Of a DNA stretch of 6,239 bases, positions 4,298 through 6,239 are shown piece after piece. The notes beneath the pieces are model-generated. The model was not told the DNA's origin. It searched no databases and saw only the letters and a list, made by a program, of their open reading frames with translations. The number at the start of each line of letters is the position of its first letter. Position 1 is the stretch's first letter. The translations under genes were made by a program, and so were the position numbers. This DNA is from JAHFOW01 sp964370795 (GTDB taxonomy: Bacteria; Planctomycetota; Brocadiia; Brocadiales; Brocadiaceae). The stretch is taken from assembly GCA_964370795.1 (NCBI GenBank), contig CAYJME010000196.1, positions 1 through 6,239 on the forward strand, read 5' to 3'.

Positions 4298-6239
4298 ATG
4301 AAAGGTGGAAAAAGAGAGATTCATTGGCTGCAATTATGTTGTATTATGACGTTTATTTTCTTATTTATGGTTTCACAGGTCTACGCTACAACAACTCGCA
4401 CATGGATACAATCAAATGAAACAGAATTCTCCAAAGGCGCTACGCAAAATGTATCGATCCTCAGTACCGGTGAGATACAGCTTTCTCCTAAAACAGAAGT
4501 TATTCAAGGTATCAGAGGCGCCTTTGTGTGGTCAATAGCGGTGGACTCAAAAGATCAGGTATTCATCGGCACCGGAGACCCTGGATGTGTCTACCACATA
4601 AAGAACGATGCCGAAGCGGTAGAAGTTTTCAATTCACCAGAGGTATATGTCCAGAGCCTTGCAATAGATAAGGAGGGCAATCTTTACGCCGGGACAGCCC
4701 CCAGAGGTATTATTTACAGAATAAATCCCAGGGGTGAGGCGGCGGTATTTTGCTGCTTGCCAGCTCCATATATATGGGACATGGCAGTCGACAGCGATTC
4801 CAATATCTTTGCCGCAACGGGGAATGATGGCATCCTCTTTAAAATTACCCCCGAAGGTAATCCAACCGTATTTTTTGATTCTCCGGAGACTAACCTGCTG
4901 GATATTCACTTAGATCAGTTTAATAATGTCTATCTTGGCACGGAACCTGGTGGACTTGTGTACAGGATTACCCCATCAGGACAACCGCACGTGCTTTACG
5001 ATGCAAGTGAGGGCGAGATACATTGCATTAGTATGGATGCGCAAGGCAATCTCTATGCGGGAACGGCAGCGGGCGCCCAGCCACATGTTCCACCCCCGCC
5101 AACTGCCCAACCGGTTGCGCAAGCGGGGGTAATCACGTCTATTTTTAAAGAAGAACGCTCCTGGGATCTGAACATTCCGGAAGAAATTCCCATGGCACAG
5201 CAGGTATCCTTGCTGCAACAACGATCTGCGGTAAAAGAGGCCGAGTCGATCCCCAAAACTACCGGCGCACCAACAACACCCAACTTCATTTATAAAATTA
5301 CCCGCGATGGACTTGCACAGAAAGTATTTGAGACCGATCAGGCATTTATTCTGGGCATCTCTTTAGATACGCAAAACAACCTTTACGTAGCTACGGGCAA
5401 TAAATCAGGGATTTTTAAAGTTTGTTGTGATGAAACGTCAAGCAGTCTGACAAATATCGGGGAAGTTCACGCCCTGTGCTGCATCAATACCAGCAATGAC
5501 GAGTTGTATGTTGGTACGGGCAATAGGGGGAAGGTGTATAAGATATATCCATCATTTGTAAAGGAAGGCGACTTTATATCAAACGTGTTCGATACCGCCA
5601 CGCAGTCCAATTGGGGACGTATTTATTGGACTGATGTACAACCGGCAGGCACGAATATTTCCCTGGCAACCCGCACGGGCAACTGTGAAAAACCCGACTC
5701 GACATGGAGTGGCTGGTCAACACAATATACATCGCCCGGAGAAAGAATTGAAAGTCCTCCGGCGCGTTTTATCCAGTATAATGCCACCTTGCAAACAACC
5801 AGCGTCGATACCACACCATTGCTGGCGATGGTATCATTATCCTATCTTCCCAAAAATCAGCCGCCAAAGATTATAAATTTTTCCCTTGAAAAAGAATCCT
5901 CAGGAACACCACAAAAATCACCGGATACAAAGACGAACGGCAAGACAGATTCTAAATCCCAGGCGCATGTCAGCCCGAAACCGCACCATCAGATGGCGCA
6001 GAAAAATATCCAGTGGGAAGCAGAAGATCCAAATAATGATACCCTCCAGTTAACCGTTTATTACAAAGGCACAGATGAAAAAACGTGGAAGATCATTGAA
6101 AAAAACACACAAAAGAAAGGGTCGTGTACCTGGGATACCCTGCGTTTGCCTGACGGAAAGTATCAAATAAAATTGATGGTAAGCGATGAAACCGATAATC
6201 CACCGGAAACAGCGCTGGGCGCAGAGAACACCATACAAC
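4298..6239 (+). CDS. Secreted seven-bladed beta-propeller protein with Ig/FN3-like C-terminus (partial, 3' end outside window)
   Basis: The frame is open without a stop from ATG 4298 to the window end, giving 647 residues. Residues 1-30 are a type I signal peptide ending V-Y-A. Seven repeats of the form I-A-V-D-x-x-x-N-L-Y-x-G-T-x-x-G-x-I-Y-R-I begin near residues 78, 119, 160, 200, 241, 351 and 391, spaced 40-41 apart except for an insertion in the fifth, and resemble NHL/SMP-30-type propeller blades. A module at about 430-517 (W-G-R-I-Y-W-T-D ... S-P-P-A-R-F-I-Q-Y) looks like a LamG/discoidin-type beta sandwich. A Ser/Lys/Gln-rich linker (532-570) precedes W-E-A-E-D-P-N-N-D ... L-P-D-G-K-Y-Q-I-K-L-M-V-S-D, an Ig/FN3-like domain. 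Function is unknown; a scaffold or ligand-binding role outside the cytoplasm is inferred. It is very probably co-transcribed with the S55-like gene. No haem c C-x-x-C-H motif is present. Confidence 0.85.
   Translation, partial: MKGGKREIHWLQLCCIMTFIFLFMVSQVYATTTRTWIQSNETEFSKGATQNVSILSTGEIQLSPKTEVIQGIRGAFVWSIAVDSKDQVFIGTGDPGCVYHIKNDAEAVEVFNSPEVYVQSLAIDKEGNLYAGTAPRGIIYRINPRGEAAVFCCLPAPYIWDMAVDSDSNIFAATGNDGILFKITPEGNPTVFFDSPETNLLDIHLDQFNNVYLGTEPGGLVYRITPSGQPHVLYDASEGEIHCISMDAQGNLYAGTAAGAQPHVPPPPTAQPVAQAGVITSIFKEERSWDLNIPEEIPMAQQVSLLQQRSAVKEAESIPKTTGAPTTPNFIYKITRDGLAQKVFETDQAFILGISLDTQNNLYVATGNKSGIFKVCCDETSSSLTNIGEVHALCCINTSNDELYVGTGNRGKVYKIYPSFVKEGDFISNVFDTATQSNWGRIYWTDVQPAGTNISLATRTGNCEKPDSTWSGWSTQYTSPGERIESPPARFIQYNATLQTTSVDTTPLLAMVSLSYLPKNQPPKIINFSLEKESSGTPQKSPDTKTNGKTDSKSQAHVSPKPHHQMAQKNIQWEAEDPNNDTLQLTVYYKGTDEKTWKIIEKNTQKKGSCTWDTLRLPDGKYQIKLMVSDETDNPPETALGAENTIQ

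Noticed and set aside
4328..4342. L-Q-L-C-C at residues 11-15 of the propeller protein as a lipobox
   Set aside because: The cysteines lie at the beginning of the hydrophobic segment, not its end; the V-Y-A site at residue 30 fits a type I signal peptide.
4976..5289. Two overlapping minus-strand frames
   Set aside because: Both are antisense to the continuous propeller reading frame, which has clear repeats and spans the whole interval.

Overview
The window reads as chromosomal DNA from a Gram-negative-type (diderm) bacterium of moderate GC content. The gene set is a DUF5679-like zinc-ribbon protein, a LolA-like lipoprotein, rpiB, a short tsaC/sua5, and an exported S55-type peptidase-like protein followed by a secreted beta-propeller protein. 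It is most reminiscent of Planctomycetes, in particular anammox-type lineages, or of deltaproteobacteria. This placement is an inference from family content and protein style; there is no rRNA or taxonomic marker in the window.

Layout. (1) 1-103, minus strand: the 5' part of a small zinc-ribbon protein gene, cut by the window edge, with a very strong Shine-Dalgarno and a good sigma70-like promoter about 130 nt upstream. (2) 104-356: a divergent intergenic region with several inverted repeats built on the word TTGTGG/CCACAA. (3) 357-1199, plus: an outer-membrane-type lipoprotein with a clear lipobox. (4) 1196-1648 and 1713-2339, minus: rpiB preceded by tsaC/sua5, a probable two-gene unit converging on the lipoprotein gene so tightly that both stop codons share one TTAA. 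(5) 2340-2467: a divergent promoter region. (6) 2468-4285 and 4298-6239 (open at the window end), plus: a SpoIVB/S55-like exported protein and, 12 nt later, a large secreted protein with seven propeller blades, a probable beta-sandwich module and an Ig/FN3-like C-terminal module. This last gene fills the final third of the window.

How it fits together. tsaC makes threonylcarbamoyl-AMP for tRNA t6A, and rpiB interconverts ribose-5-P and ribulose-5-P; both are housekeeping. The plus-strand pair 2468-6239 is the least understood part. Two proteins with export signals, one with serine-protease-like motifs and one with a classic interaction scaffold, are almost certainly co-transcribed. In the first, the GMSGSP serine motif precedes the GHP histidine motif, the reverse of the order in Bacillus SpoIVB, which suggests a permuted S55 fold. 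No mobile elements, CRISPR arrays, tRNAs or rRNAs were seen.
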